From Stratiolaelaps scimitus (Eukaryota > Arthropoda > Arachnida > Mesostigmata > Laelapidae), in assembly GCA_019614645.1 (NCBI GenBank), contig JABWDB010000011.1, positions 868,001 through 932,000 of the forward strand: DNA of 64,000 nt, written 5' to 3'. The notes beneath the pieces are model-generated. The model was not told where the DNA came from and searched no databases. It saw nothing but the letters and a program-made list of their open reading frames with translations. Within the stretch, counting starts at the first letter, position 1, and each line of letters starts with the position of its first letter. Shown here piece after piece: positions 46,801 through 58,482 of the stretch. A program made the position numbers and the translations under genes.

Positions 46801-48683
46801 TTGCTTCTATCCCGGGCCAGCGTGGAGCGGTAACGATTTCGTTATCCGCGCGTTTATATGTAGATGCATAAGCAACTATTGTATGTGTGTGTGTGTGAGG
46901 GTTATCAACGCACCTGATCTTCTCCTTGTCCGAGGCCGTGTCGGTACGGTTCAGCAGAGGCGGATTGGCCCTCGCAAAGTTCTTCCCGCGTCAGGTTATT
47001 TCCTCTTAGTCCCGTCTTCCGTAGTTCGTTGATTTTTGGCTTGTTTTAACAAGAAAAAAAAGACACTTAAGCTTGCTTGAGGCGACTTGAATTGAGACCT
47101 TTTCCAAGTCACTGGCGCACGAACGCTGTCACTCGCGGACTGAGGTTTGGTTGCAGCACAAGTCGTGTGAAAGCACCGTCGGCAGCAGCAGCGGGGGCGA
47201 AGCTGATTTCAGCGAGAGCGTTTAATAGTTAGAACGAAGTGCATCGGGCGATCTGTCGCTTCTGGTGTATTTGCTCTGCGCTGTCGCTTAGTGGCTTTGG
47301 CGTGGCGAAGCACCTGTGCAGAAACGCCTTGATCCTAGTAGCGAACGGGGGGAACCAGTGTTACCAGCAGAGTGCGGGATTCGGCGACACGGATCGAACT
47401 GATGTCTGCTCCATTCGCCGCTATCAATTAGCGATAATTGTCGTCTCCTTCGATCCGATCATCCAACTCAGTGATCAGCTACAGAAATGGGTGCTTAGGC
47501 AAATCAGACAACACCGTCGCCGAAACCACTTGGCTGGGCCTTGCTACTGTCAACAGCGTGGGAGGAGGGAGGGGGCGGCCGGGTATCGATGATCTCTTGC
47601 TGTGTGGCTGTGTGTGTGTGTGTATTTGTTAGACACACATGCTTGGCACACTGAGATACACGATTCAGAAATGGGGACGCCGGACGCCTGTCGTGCCGAC
47701 AAGCTGACACGAGCTGTTAATTGATTTCCCAGCGAATACTCGTTGACACCACCAATCCTCACCTGATTGACCCCTATCGACGAACGCTGCCAGCTGGCTG
47801 CCGAAAAAGTAAAACAGTGGCAATTGATGGTGGCCACGCTTGTCGCCACGTTCACACGAGATACGGCACGTTCGCATTCACCACCACCAGCGTACACACG
47901 CGTGCAATTGTGAACTGCAATCGTTGTTGTTATTGTCGTCGCCCGCCCGTCCGCCAGCCAACAAATGCCAGCCGTGTTTGTGCACTTCACTGCAGCGACT
48001 GCTGTGTCGTGCTCAGCGGCGGTGACGAATGGGACCTGAGTGCAATATGCCCCCTGCCACCGTAGTCCACCACGATATCGACTTTATGCCTCTGAGCGCA
48101 GGCAGCCGACGAAAGTCATTCGGCGGAGGCGGCAGCAGAGGAGCTCTTCAACACGACGGACTCGCGAGGCGGCGGCGGCACTCGTGTCTTTGTTTCTTTT
48201 GCACACAGCTCGCACAACGAATCGTTCTCTCCGTCAGCGGGGTGGTGCCGCCGGGCTTCGTGGGCGACCCACACTCGACGCGCCCTTGGCAGCCGGGGGG
48301 AAGCGAGCTTAGCGGCGATCATTGCTCATTGTTCTCACTGGCTACTGTCAGTTAGCCGTTGTCTCTGGCGTCGGGTTTAACGAGTGCGGTGTGCAGACGT
48401 CACACACACAGACACACAAACCACGCTGACCCCGTCAATCGTTGTATCTATGACGGTTAGCAGTAGACAGCGAGCTGCCGGCCGCCTCGATAGCTGGCGC
48501 GTGCCGTGTGGCGGCATGGTGCTGCTTCTGGTGGTGGAAGTTGTGCCCCCGGCACTCAACAACGGCTCGATGATCGCTCGCTCAGTTCGCTGAGCGGAGA
48601 CGGCGGAGGCCTTCCGCGTACCGAAAGCGCAATGAACGAGGCTGCCGGGTGACCCGAACGGGGTCGAGTGCCGTGTCGACGCG
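43875..48683. other. Intergenic, no supported gene
   Basis: Open frames of up to about 146 codons (for example 45316-45726 plus and 46576-46205 minus) show no domain or conserved motif. A (TAA)n-like patch lies near 46643. GC-rich DNA from about 47900 to 48600 may belong to the 5' region of the Gln/Pro-rich ORF that follows. Confidence 0.4.
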
Positions 48684-48824
48684 ATGGGAATCGACGCACG
48701 TCGAAACTTTCCAGAGGCACCAGCGTCATCACAACAACAGCCACAACAGCCGCAGCAGCCACCACAACAACAACAACCGCGAGAACAACAGCCACCACCA
48801 CCGCCGCCGCCGCCTGCGTCATGA
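48684..48824 (+). CDS. Candidate Gln/Pro-rich ORF over a CAA/CAG-CCN repeat
   Basis: From an ATG at 48684 the frame reads MGIDARRNFPEAPASS, then a Gln-rich run (QQQPQQPQQPPQQQQPREQQ) and eight prolines, and stops at a TGA at 48822-48824. The frame is open upstream to 48636. Mixed CAA/CAG and CCA/CCG codons, not one pure triplet, suggest selection on the peptide, as in transcription-factor activation regions. However, it is short and the reverse strand is also open. It could be an N-terminal exon or an untranslated triplet repeat. Confidence 0.25.
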   Translation: MGIDARRNFPEAPASSQQQPQQPQQPPQQQQPREQQPPPPPPPPAS

Positions 48825-49802
48825 TCTCCATAGTGAGTTGTGCCACCGAGGCCGTATTGGCGAAGGGCTGGATGACAGGGAGACATATATACGCAGACGT
48901 CTTCGGGCGTAAGACCCTGTGGGCGATTGACCGAAGCCGTTGTTCGGGCACCGAAGTGGGGTTCGAAGGCCGGGAGTATGGCAATTGGCGAACAAAGTAA
49001 ACCCGGCTATTATGAACGCGAATCCGATCGCAGTATTTTGTCCTACGCTGAGCTCCTTTTTTGCATTTCCCCTTCGTCCAGTTAGGAGAATAAGCCACCG
49101 CGAGGCGCCAAGCGTAAGGCACCCGCCGGTTGAAAATCGCTGTTGAAGTATTGAGAACCAACAGCTGAGAAGTACCAGCGTATTTCTTCGATCGACGCTT
49201 GGAGACGTTGGCGGAACCAGAGGCTGGCTTTGTTATTTGGGTTTGGTTAGGCGTTTCGACTCAGATGTGTATTCAGTTGTGGCCACGGTATATCCTGCGG
49301 CGAAGGGATGGGTTTGCCTTGAGTTGTTTGGGCGAGCAAAGGCAGTTGAACGTCATAGATGAGCTGACGTTTTGATACATGGGATAAGGTATAAGAGATC
49401 ACAAACATATTTCATGATGTGATGTATACCTTCTCTTGTGCGCATGGAGCTTGAAAACAACCCTTTCGTTGATATCTAAGACAAACCCTAAGCTCTCTGT
49501 CTGGACTGTTCTGCAGATAGGATCGTGCAAGCAGATTTCGAGCCACATAATTATCTTAGCTGTCCGTACGGCTATCATAGTTGTCTAGCACTATATTTTA
49601 TTTATGGAAATGTAGAAAGAAAGCTCGACCTCTTACCAAAACAGGTAGACTTGCACTTAAGATAAGGAACCTAGGGAACTGACGGAATAATCTTTTAGAA
49701 AAATTCATACCAGTTCTAGCACACTCTCACGTCAACCACTGTGAGAAACGACTTTAACTTACGGGGTATCGTGTGCGGAGCAGGCCAAGCTACGGAACAA
49801 CG
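48825..49802. other. Intergenic, nothing recognised
   Basis: No repeat or coding signal stands out. Confidence 0.35.
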
Positions 49803-49903
49803 GTGCCCTCGCTGTGCAGAGGCTGAGAGGCAATGCCAGCCATCGCCTCCCTCGGGGCTGACCATGACCTCAGGCCATGGCCTGACTCCCAACTGTCCCC
49901 AAG
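49803..49903 (-). repeat. Dispersed repeat, copy B
   Basis: Reverse complement of the block at 19186-19266 with some extra bases, including the perfect 16-base palindrome TCAGGCCATGGCCTGA (49870-49885), which copy A lacks. Confidence 0.6.
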
Positions 49904-50460
49904 AGCTCCTCTAGTTATTGTATACTTTAAGACACACACACGGTCATAGGAAACAAAGTCATGCCCCTATACGAATGCTTTAACAAACCCCAAAGCATGT
50001 CTCTTAACACAAGCAGACACATAGCAAAATCCCAGAGCGAAACATCCCACTCAATTTTCAAAAACCGATCCAGTGCTGGCAGTGCGTCAGTTCCACCATA
50101 TGTAGTTCTCCCATGGTATCGAATGCTCTTAGCCTTCACTCCGCCGCACTTGAATTTCTCAACCGAAAAGGACCCCTTGAGAGCAGTAGACGCCAAGCCC
50201 GTTGATACAAAGTGACACCTTTCCGGCCGTTTCGATGAATGCTAATAGCAGTCATTTGATAATTTGATCTCTAACAATTCCATTCATTCGACGTTCAACT
50301 GAACGACCCTGCTCCTCCGTAGTCGTTCTGTGTGGTCCATTGTGGTCGGATTATCGATAACTCGACTGCTGGCATTACCTGACAACAATGGCTCTTGGAA
50401 TGATGGCTGCAGAGAACTGCTAGGAATCGAGCCGAAAGCGTGTCGAGGACAGTAAATTAT

Positions 50461-50490
50461 GCTTTATTGGTTTATTAAATGAGCGGCAAT
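50461..50490 (-). repeat. SINE tail fragment
   Basis: On the minus strand TTTAATAAACCAATAAAGC matches the SINE family tail. The rest of the element is not recognisable. Confidence 0.35.
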
Positions 50491-51082
50491 TACGCGAGAA
50501 AGATGCAAAACAAATCATTAACATGACACCTGACGAACGACAATCTAAAACCCATGTGGGCTTACCCAGATGAGACCTTAGTGCATAATAACGGCTAAGA
50601 TCTTGACAAACTGAGTCGTTTAGGGTCGACCGCTCATATATCCTAAGCCTGGTTACATAATCCCATTTATATCACTGCTCGTCGCATGAACCTCGAATAG
50701 CACGTAGTTATTATAGATAGACCATGAGTCTTCCCGCATCTGGGAACATCAATTCTCCGAATGGAGAGCGAGAGAGAGAGAGGTCATCATTGTATCGCTT
50801 AATGGTAATCGTAATTATTCATCATTGTATGCAACGGAGTGGATCATGCCCGTCCCTTGAGTGGTGACCCGTAATTCAATGGAGACGCGTTTCATCATCA
50901 TTGTATAATTGTGACTGTTACTAGCGTAACTCTATAGTAATTCTGCGTATGGTTGTATGCAACATTGTCAAACGAGCAATAACGAGGTCGGGAAAGATAA
51001 GACACGTCTTGCCTTTATTATTAACACCGTTCGTTCGGTGAATGGAACATTAGCCCTAAATATATATTTAGACATAAACATT

Positions 51083-51084
<2 letters not shown>
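50491..51084. other. Intergenic, nothing recognised
   Basis: AT-rich unique-looking DNA with a short GA tract near 50766-50782. Confidence 0.4.

Positions 51085-51119
<35 letters not shown>
51085..51119. repeat. (TA)n microsatellite
   Basis: About 35 bases of TA, followed by more TA/TTTT-rich sequence. Confidence 0.9.
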
Positions 51120-51123
<4 letters not shown>

Positions 51124-51291
51124 TATATTTTTTTTATCTACTTTTTACGATCTTATATTGTCTTATATTTACAGTTAAAGTTGAGCGACAATAGTGGCCC
51201 ACGATATGCGATTTAATTATTAAAATAAAATTATTAATTAGATTAAATATATTGAAACAATCAAATTATGAGCCGAACGACCCGGTACGCT

Positions 51292-51323
51292 GGGGAGCGG
51301 GCCGGGCCGAGCCGGGCGTGGGG
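51292..51323 (+). other. G-quadruplex-type motif in an AT-rich setting
   Basis: Five G-runs (GGGG, GGG, GGG, GGG, GGGG) with loops of 3, 2, 7 and 3 bases. This satisfies the standard G3+N1-7 rule. The 200 bases on its left are strongly AT-rich. Confidence 0.7.
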
Positions 51324-53862
51324 TGCTATGGGCCACGATGAGTCTATGTTAAATCAGCGTTTCTTTATCATTTTTTCTAAAGGCGGATGTTGTCATGCAA
51401 ATCCATGACAACACCATGACCACATTCGCCCTTGTGGAACTGTTGACGATGTTCAACAGCACCACCCGACCTTGCCGATATTGCTTAGAGCATTGCTTCG
51501 GTAAGGAGGCGATGAAAACAGCACAAAGCCCCGATCTAGCTTCATGCTAATTGGACAGCGTTATTAATTGACGGTTCAAACTGATGAGTACAGGAATACG
51601 TATGGTGTAGCTGCTGCTGCTGCTGCGGCGGCTGTTAAAAGACATGATCGTGATGTCTTTTCTATGATATATCGTTTATTTAGTAAGATTGATTTTTTGC
51701 ATCAATTGCCCACTTGAAGCCGTTATTGTGATCATCATCAGCTGACATTAGCTTTCATTAGAAGCGATAAGAGACGTCATTAATTCATTCGACTTCCCAA
51801 ACTCGAAAATAGCCTGATGCAAATGACAGTGTACTGGTTGTGTCATATAACCATATCGCACCCGCACTGGTAGAGTAACTTCGTCGGCTGATATAATTTC
51901 GGCAACAATAGCAGAGCATGAATGGTGGTCATCGCTAATCAGTAGTCATCGTGGTCGTTATTATCCAGGGTGTAATTAGAAAGAAACACACCAAATCGCT
52001 ATGGCGATTAACCTATTGAGATTGTATTTGGCGAAGGGCCCTAAGGTTGTCACGAACAACTTCAACGCCAGCTTCACAAATCAGATCGATCGTGCGACGC
52101 TTGCAAAGATCACCTAATCACCGCTACAGATGTAATCGGCTCACCGATGATACAGTGATTCAAAGTCGGCCGCACGAAAGGCCTACACCTGATCCGTATC
52201 TAAGGCCAGTCAAGTAGAGTATGGCAGCTAGTTCCCGCTACCAGCTACACGATATCTATGTAAGCAAGTCGTATTCGGGGCAGCATCTCCGCACGAGACC
52301 CTTGTCAACATGTGACGGTGCTGATTTTTCCATAGGCAACGCTCACAGCAAATCTGTAACGTGTGCAGTGGCCATCTATCTACTATCTGACTAGTTGCGA
52401 ACTGCTATCGCATACGTCACTATGCCCGGTCATCCATTATGTTTACGGCTCCCTGAAGCTGTCTCTAAATACAAATCTCTAAATGTCTCTCCTATCTGCC
52501 ATCTGAGGGATATTCCAATTTATGGCTCCTCCGTAATGTTTACACTGTTTTAAGTGAGTGAACTCACTGTGTCGTCATTTCGAATCGGAATGACGGCGAG
52601 CGCCGCAAGTTCGAAGGGCGTGCCTTGGCTCTTTAGGCTGGGGTCCTGCTCTCGATGAGTAGCTGTTTGCGGTCATTGTTTTCTTTTACAAACTCATAAA
52701 AAAAAGCTGGCTTCCCATCATTCATAAAATCGGCTGATGCCGACTGACCTCAGCTGACTCTCCATGGCCGAAAGGCCTCGGTGCCATTGTTCTGTAGATG
52801 GGATTTGAATCGGCGACGTATCGCGCCACCGAGCAGCGTCCTATTCGGGGTCGTCCCGTAGATCAACGAGCTCTACCCAAAGAAGCAGTTGAAACTACTT
52901 GTCACTGGCCAATCCAGAAGTGCCGAATGGGTCCGCGCTTTGGTCCACCGTGTGCGCGGTAGCTATCATAGGAAAAGACAATTGTTACCGTTCCCGTGAA
53001 TGCAACGCGTTAGCGCGACGGCCATAAATGGCCGCCGCTGAGATTGGCCAGTAAATCACCTCGTAGAGATTCTCGTTATTATCTATGTAGTTATGGCAAT
53101 CAGCTAGCCCTATCTCTAGTGTTATCTTTTGCCCTCGGATAAAGACTCAGGCTGGCAATTACGAATGTAACAATTACGTTATGAGATGGTTGATAACGGT
53201 TTCGATTTGTATGTGCCCGGGCAGGGCCCCAACTCGGAAGCCAAAGTAGTCGTAGGAGACTAGGGCACCCGGCTATGGAACACTCGCCAGAGCAATACAC
53301 ACCTTCCCTAGAGGTCGAAGTCATGACAAGCGTGCCGACCTTAGGTAAGAGATGGACTCTCAGCAGAGGATGGTCGCTTTAGCAGGTAGAGGCGGTTTGT
53401 CATCCGCGTCAACCCCCCCCCGCGCACTGGGTCGGCCATTTCAACGGTGGTCAGAATGTCTCCGGTAGTGTCCGTGGCGTTTGAAAAATTTCCTCCTCTC
53501 AAAAAAAAATTACGTTTTGAGACAATGAAAGCCCAGGAAACACCGTAACGCGGGGATGGCAATTCTGCAGTGTCATGTCCTCCGGCGCCCCAGCGATCTC
53601 TCATTTCTTCTCTCGGTTCGGCCGGGCAGAGCTAGCTACGCTCCGTCCGGATGGTTAACCACTCGCGTCAAGGCGGTACAACCCGGACAGGAACTATTGA
53701 AGGTGATCAGCTGCTGTTACCGTTTACGGGTATCGTCTTCGAACGAACGTATCATCACAGTAGATCTAATCAAAAGTGACGACAACGACGAAGAACGAGA
53801 AGACACCATCACCTACGCTCCCATAGTCATGTTACCTCTGGCGTCTGATAATTAGTAACACA

Positions 53863-53865
<3 letters not shown>
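51324..53865. other. Intergenic; possible decayed tRNA-like repeats
   Basis: (CTG)n at 51612-51628. A hairpin GTCATT...AATGAC followed by GCAAGTTCGAAGGGC (52575-52620) has the layout of a SINE anticodon arm and B box but is too diverged to call. No gene is recognised. Confidence 0.35.

Positions 53866-53903
<38 letters not shown>
53866..53903. repeat. (TA)n microsatellite
   Basis: About 38 bases of pure TA. Confidence 0.9.
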
Positions 53904-53905
<2 letters not shown>

Positions 53906-54330
53906 CCTATTTTTTTTAGCTTTTCGCTCGGATGAGCATTCATTCGAAGTGGCTATATTCTTCACGGTCTTTGAAATGCATGTTTACGCTCGCAACAGAG
54001 ATTAGATAACGAAGATCGAAGTGGCCATGTGATCTAGCTTCAGCTGTGTTCCTCTATCTCGGCTGGTTCCGGAAGCATCGCGCATACGAGAGAAACTTGA
54101 GAGAGACCTAAAAATACGTGTGCCAACGACAAGAACGAGATTGACACCGTTGATAGGGATACGATAACAATAGCAACATAAAGCGCGGCCATGGCTATGC
54201 TCACTGGATGGATGGTGCCGTGTGCATGAGACGGTGACTACACCGATTGACGCTGACACCATTCGTTTATACTGTGTCTGCATTCGCGAGCCGTGCTCAC
54301 GGACAGATGAGTCAATTAGGCGACAATACT

Positions 54331-54333
<3 letters not shown>

Positions 54334-54380
<47 letters not shown>
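54334..54380. repeat. (TA)n microsatellite
   Basis: About 47 bases of pure TA, the longest uninterrupted array in the window. Confidence 0.9.
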
Positions 54381-54386
<6 letters not shown>

Positions 54387-55307
54387 GAAGTTTGGGGTTG
54401 TGAAGAGTTTTGAATAAATAGCTCGGAGAGCACATGGAAGCAATCCCGGGAACAAATCGATCCGGGTGCAGTCCATCGAACGGTGGCCGACCACAAGGCT
54501 ATAATTTGCGCTGGCTACCAGCGTTTGTTAACATGAACTTACCTATCAAGCTCGTCGTTAGTATTCCAACAACAACAGCAACTGCCATCATGTATAAATG
54601 ATATGGACAGATAAGCTAACGGGATGTGAGCCATCGGCCCAAGTCTTCCTGATACGGATGGCCTTTCCGACGAAAAGGCAAAACGGGACCCTTATGACCC
54701 CCTTATAAAAATCCCGACACAGAATGGTTTTTAAATGGTGAAATTTCGTCCCTATTCACTAGTCTCCGAACCTCCGAACGGTCTGAACACGCTCCTCACG
54801 TCTTGTCAAATCGATGCAGACGGTTACAGCAGCAGCAACAACAACAACAATCTCTAAACTCCACAAAGTCTCCAACACGGCCACACTCGTCTCGGTGTCG
54901 ATCTTTGATTCCGGTACAAGGAAGTCACCATATAGAAGGTTTCATCTCAACGACATAGAGACAACTGTAACGCAAAAAGAGATCGCCACCTTTCCCCCAA
55001 CGCTGACACGTTGCTAAGCGATACGTAAGCCATTGTGCATAAGAGCAGATTCCGTACAAATATCGTTCGGTCCGAATAGACGAATACCGCCTCAAAAATC
55101 GCTCGCTCAGTGCGGCCAGTCAGCCACAGGCCGACTGCTGCCATGATCGATAGGTGGCTGTAAATTGAGGTATGACAATAAGTTCTGCTCGAAGGTTCAG
55201 GTGTATAATATATGGCCGCCTGCCAACGCGCAGCTGAGATCATCGATAATATTTCGATATCTGAGAGGCCCCGGGGCGAATCGCTAAGCGATACATCTAT
55301 ACATTCA
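54381..55307. other. Intergenic, nothing firm
   Basis: A CAGCAGCAACAACAACAA tract lies at 54826-54850. A 67-codon plus-strand frame (54814-55017) has no motif. Confidence 0.35.
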
Positions 55308-56290
55308 ATTCAATTCAGGTACTCATTTCTTCGCTATAAGTGATGATGGTGAGAGATGCGGTACAATGTTGCGAAGGGCGTCACTGCGTTTAATTATTGC
55401 AGAACAACGGAGACCGATTAGTTAGGCCGATTAGTGCTTCTATTTCTGTGACGTGAAATCCACGTCAGTCAACTAGATAAATGTAAAGGGTTCATTGGTT
55501 TATTAAAGGAACTGCAGTGTTACAATGGTTAAGGTCTCTATACGTCACCAGACTCGAAGCTGCGGCCTCCACCTTTTTACTACAGCCAGAGACTTATCCA
55601 CTATCCGAACATGACAGCTGTTATTCAGTTTCTCGGTCCAGGCGACAGTTCTTTTTGCATAAACGTTAGTTCGAAGCCTCCCGTACATTCTACTGTCAGC
55701 ATTGTCGTGCAGGGTCACTGATCAAGGGAACCCATGCAAGCCTTCGCAGGATACCACAGTGTTTGCCAGCTCTCCGGGAGAGCCTAGCGTGCACCCTGTC
55801 AAGCACCTTAATGTGCTTCGTTAGATAAGGTTTCGAAACGGTGGGGCGAGTTATTTGGGAATAACTACACCCTTGTTGTGGAAATGAGTTTTTTTTTTGG
55901 CAATGAAACAACTGACAGTTGTGCTGAAGATTAGCGCGGAGGGGGCGTACTGTCTTAGTCACGTGCAGATCAAACTCCGGAGTGGGTGTGACGGCAACTT
56001 CGAGATCACGGGAGAAGTGCTAAATTTTATGGATTCGCCATTATAGAGAACTCCTGGCCGTGATGATTCGAGCATACAACGGCGCATTTAGTTACGGAGA
56101 TCAGCATGTCGTCCCTGCTGCACCACTCACCAATTGCATCGATAGCGGACGGCAAGAACAGTCGGTCGCTTTCGGGACATATACGTCGATACAATTTCAA
56201 ATCATCTGCATAACATGGATCCGATACCCCCACCGGGGGGTCCCGCCTCAGACTGGCAACAGAAAACCCTCGAGGAGCAAGGTGCATACG
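55308..56290 (-). pseudogene. Degenerate 5'-truncated CR1-like LINE copy
   Basis: On the minus strand, pieces of ORF2 appear in shifting frames. One piece (56287-56027) reads CYADDLKLY followed by SDRLFLPSAIDAIGEWC and DDMLISVTKCAVV. These match the active-site motif C region of the full-length element (FYADDLKLY, EDRLLLQSAITAVEQWC). Another (55962-55696) reads LTKHIKVLDRVHARLSRRAG, matching its thumb region. It ends in TTGAA pentamers at 55308-55317. Stops and frameshifts make it dead. The first Tyr-containing position of FYADD is altered (Phe to Cys). Confidence 0.8.
55481..55618 (-). repeat. tRNA-derived SINE inserted in the dead LINE
   Basis: On the minus strand: head GATAAGTCTCTGGCTGTAGT, a B-box-like GCAGCTTCGAGTC, body ATTGTAACACTGCAGTTCC and tail TTTAATAAACCAATGAACCC ending TTTACAT. 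It sits between the LINE 3' tail and its thumb-coding part, so it inserted after the LINE. Confidence 0.65.
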
Positions 56291-56645
56291 AGCTATGCTT
56301 GCCGTTCAGTTTACGGTAAAAAGTCGCAGTCGTGAGATAACTCAATGTGCCCACAAAGTAACATGTAATGCAACACGAAGCCATGATGTGTAACATGGCC
56401 TCTCAATGCAGTATCACCAACAAGTTGTGTCAGCTCACACTCATTCGACTAATTTCTAATGAGATTGCTAATGGCGGCAAGAAGTGCACACCACACGCAC
56501 AAACGGTCCATCTTCTGATCTCCGGCAGCACCAACAATCAGCCCCGGCTAAAGGATCTTACCCTTACGATTCTAGCAAAATATCGTTAGCATGTTGGCCG
56601 AACTGCCAGCCTTCGCCAGCCAGCTGAGTTCCCTCCTTCTGTTAG
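56291..56645. other. Stretch between dead LINE and candidate exon
   Basis: A 73-codon plus-strand frame ends at 56589 (STNNQPRLKDLTLTILAKYR), one frame off from the next candidate exon. It could be an upstream piece of the same gene, but no splice sites confirm this. Confidence 0.3.
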
Positions 56646-56881
56646 GTCTCTATGGCGAACTCACCAAGATCGAGGGGCAAAAAATCGTCTTCATCCTCTC
56701 CGATCGCCGCAATGGTCGAATCCTTCAAGTGGCCGTTGACTGGCCGTTCCTGGCAGCATTCTGCCACCGTATCGATGTGGTGCACCTCTTCGCGGCCAAT
56801 CTCTCCATCCTCACCTCGCCGCCGATGGGTTCCGCCAGATCTAATTACAACGTTCTCATCAACAAGCGTCGTCCGTTTTGA
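56646..56881 (+). CDS. Candidate terminal exon of an unrecognised gene
   Basis: A pyrimidine-rich acceptor (TTCCCTCCTTCTGTTAG, ending 56645) precedes an open frame to a TGA at 56879-56881. Third codon positions are strikingly C/G-biased (ATC, GTC, TTC, CTC, AAC, AAG). The peptide reads LYGELTKIEGQKIVFILSD, NGRILQVAVDWPFLAAFC, RIDVVHLFAANLSILTSPP, and ends NYNVLINKRRPF. Alternating hydrophobic residues suggest beta strands, as in a propeller blade, but I do not recognise a family. The frame is open back to an ATG at 56591, so a single-exon start there is possible. The reverse strand is also open and even has a donor-like GTGAGT. Strand is chosen on codon bias. Confidence 0.35.
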
Positions 56882-57588
56882 GCACACCATAATCACGGGG
56901 CATTCACTCGACAGCAGAGGAGGGTATACGACAATTTGGCGATAACTAGGCAAGTCATTCAACAGCGTTTCAGGCGGCTCCCGACCAGGACAAACCGATC
57001 AGGACAGGTCTCCGGCCTCATGGCAGATCGCCCGCTGCAGATCACACAGTAACGATGCAGGCCTGCTAACGCGGTTGTAAGTTGTACGCCCGACGTCGCC
57101 GTCCCGAGTTCGCTACCGTCCGAAAGCTTGAATAGCACATGCGGGCAATAAGGGAATAACCATATAGGACGATCGGCGATACAGCACGGGTCGCGTTGTG
57201 TCGTCGTCTGCCGGCTCCGACTCGCATCGTTCGGTTGATAATAGCAAACATCGCCGACGGAATAAATTAGCTCCTGACGCCCGCCATTGCCGTGTGCAAC
57301 GTCGCGAGCAGAGCAAAGACACCGTAGACGTCACAAGCAGAGCAAAGACGCTCCGACGATAACTGGCAACTCGATAGCGGACAATCGAAACTTTCGCGGA
57401 ACGTTACATGCGACTCGTTTGATTCAATTCGAGTTTCTGTTCAATTCATGAATGAACGGTGTAGAAATGGATGAGTATCGTCGAGCGAATAAATCAGCCA
57501 GAGTATAGCGTCAACGCCGATGTTGGCCTGACCAATGCGGGCCCATGAAATGTTTTTGGCAACCGTCGTCATGTTACCGGCCATGTTA

Positions 57589-57618
57589 AGTTTAATAAGC
57601 CAATAAACCTTTACCACC
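57589..57618 (+). repeat. SINE tail fragment
   Basis: GTTTAATAAGCCAATAAACC and TTTACC match the SINE family 3' end. Nothing upstream is recognisable. Confidence 0.45.
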
Positions 57619-58394
57619 TACCCCTTACCGCGGATGATGATGGTCAAAATGGCTCGAATACTCGTTAGCTTCCCCGTGCAAACGCTCTATCCGTTCTATC
57701 CGGTAGACCGAATGCGGTCGAATGCCCACTCAGATTCAGCTCTGTTCATGGAAGGCACCATGCATTTGACACGTCGCATCACAGGCAGGTGCGTAGAGGT
57801 TTCAAGGCAATGACAGCGAGCACGGTTCATCCATGCTGGGTACTTCACTAATTATCGTATACGTAAATACACATATTTACGCAGAACGGTATGAAATATA
57901 TCCGAAACAGTGCTCATACACGCCGAATCGTGTGTTTGAGAGAGCCTCTCGATCTCTCCTGAGAAAGAGAGTCTCTCAAATTCGAGTTCGAATCATCGCG
58001 CTCACGCCAGCGTTGGCCAACTTAATACTCGCGATACCTAGACGTGATTCAGCCGCCCGAACGTAGTCGGGAATAAACACGCATCTAACTGAACTGAGTA
58101 CAAGAAAACATGGGCTAACTAACTTCGACCGCAGTGTGCGACCTCACTGTTGGCTGCACTGAGCATCTCTTTACCCCGCTGTTATGATGGAATCATATGC
58201 GAACACAGACAAATCCAATCTTTATCTCGTCTTTTCAACGATATGCTGCGTGGTTTGTTCAGGATCGAGAGTTCATTGAATGCGGGTACAGCGGTCTGAA
58301 TAGACATTCGTTCGATGTCGCCGTGACTGTCATCGACTGACATGGGTAGGGATAGGAATAAAGAACTAGCCAGATGTGCTGTACCGTGCCTGAA

Positions 58395-58482
58395 GGTTAA
58401 ATGCCTTATTTGTTGATTTAAGGAGCAGCAGAATCATAATGCTTAACTGTTCTCTTACTTCTGTCACATGAAGTTACCTTAG
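58395..58482 (-). repeat. SINE, 5'-truncated copy
   Basis: On the minus strand: GTAAGAGAACAGTTAAGCAT, then CTGCTCCTTAAATCAACAAA. This matches the family body and tail with scattered changes. Confidence 0.55.

Noticed and set aside
48377..48886. Gly/Cys-rich 169-codon frame on the minus strand
   Set aside because: It is the reverse-strand reading of the CAA/CAG-CCN repeat. The poly-Gly and poly-Cys runs arise from the repeat.
53205..53310. Possible minus-strand tRNA-like sequence
   Set aside because: Only a loose resemblance to an anticodon arm and B box. The stems do not pair.
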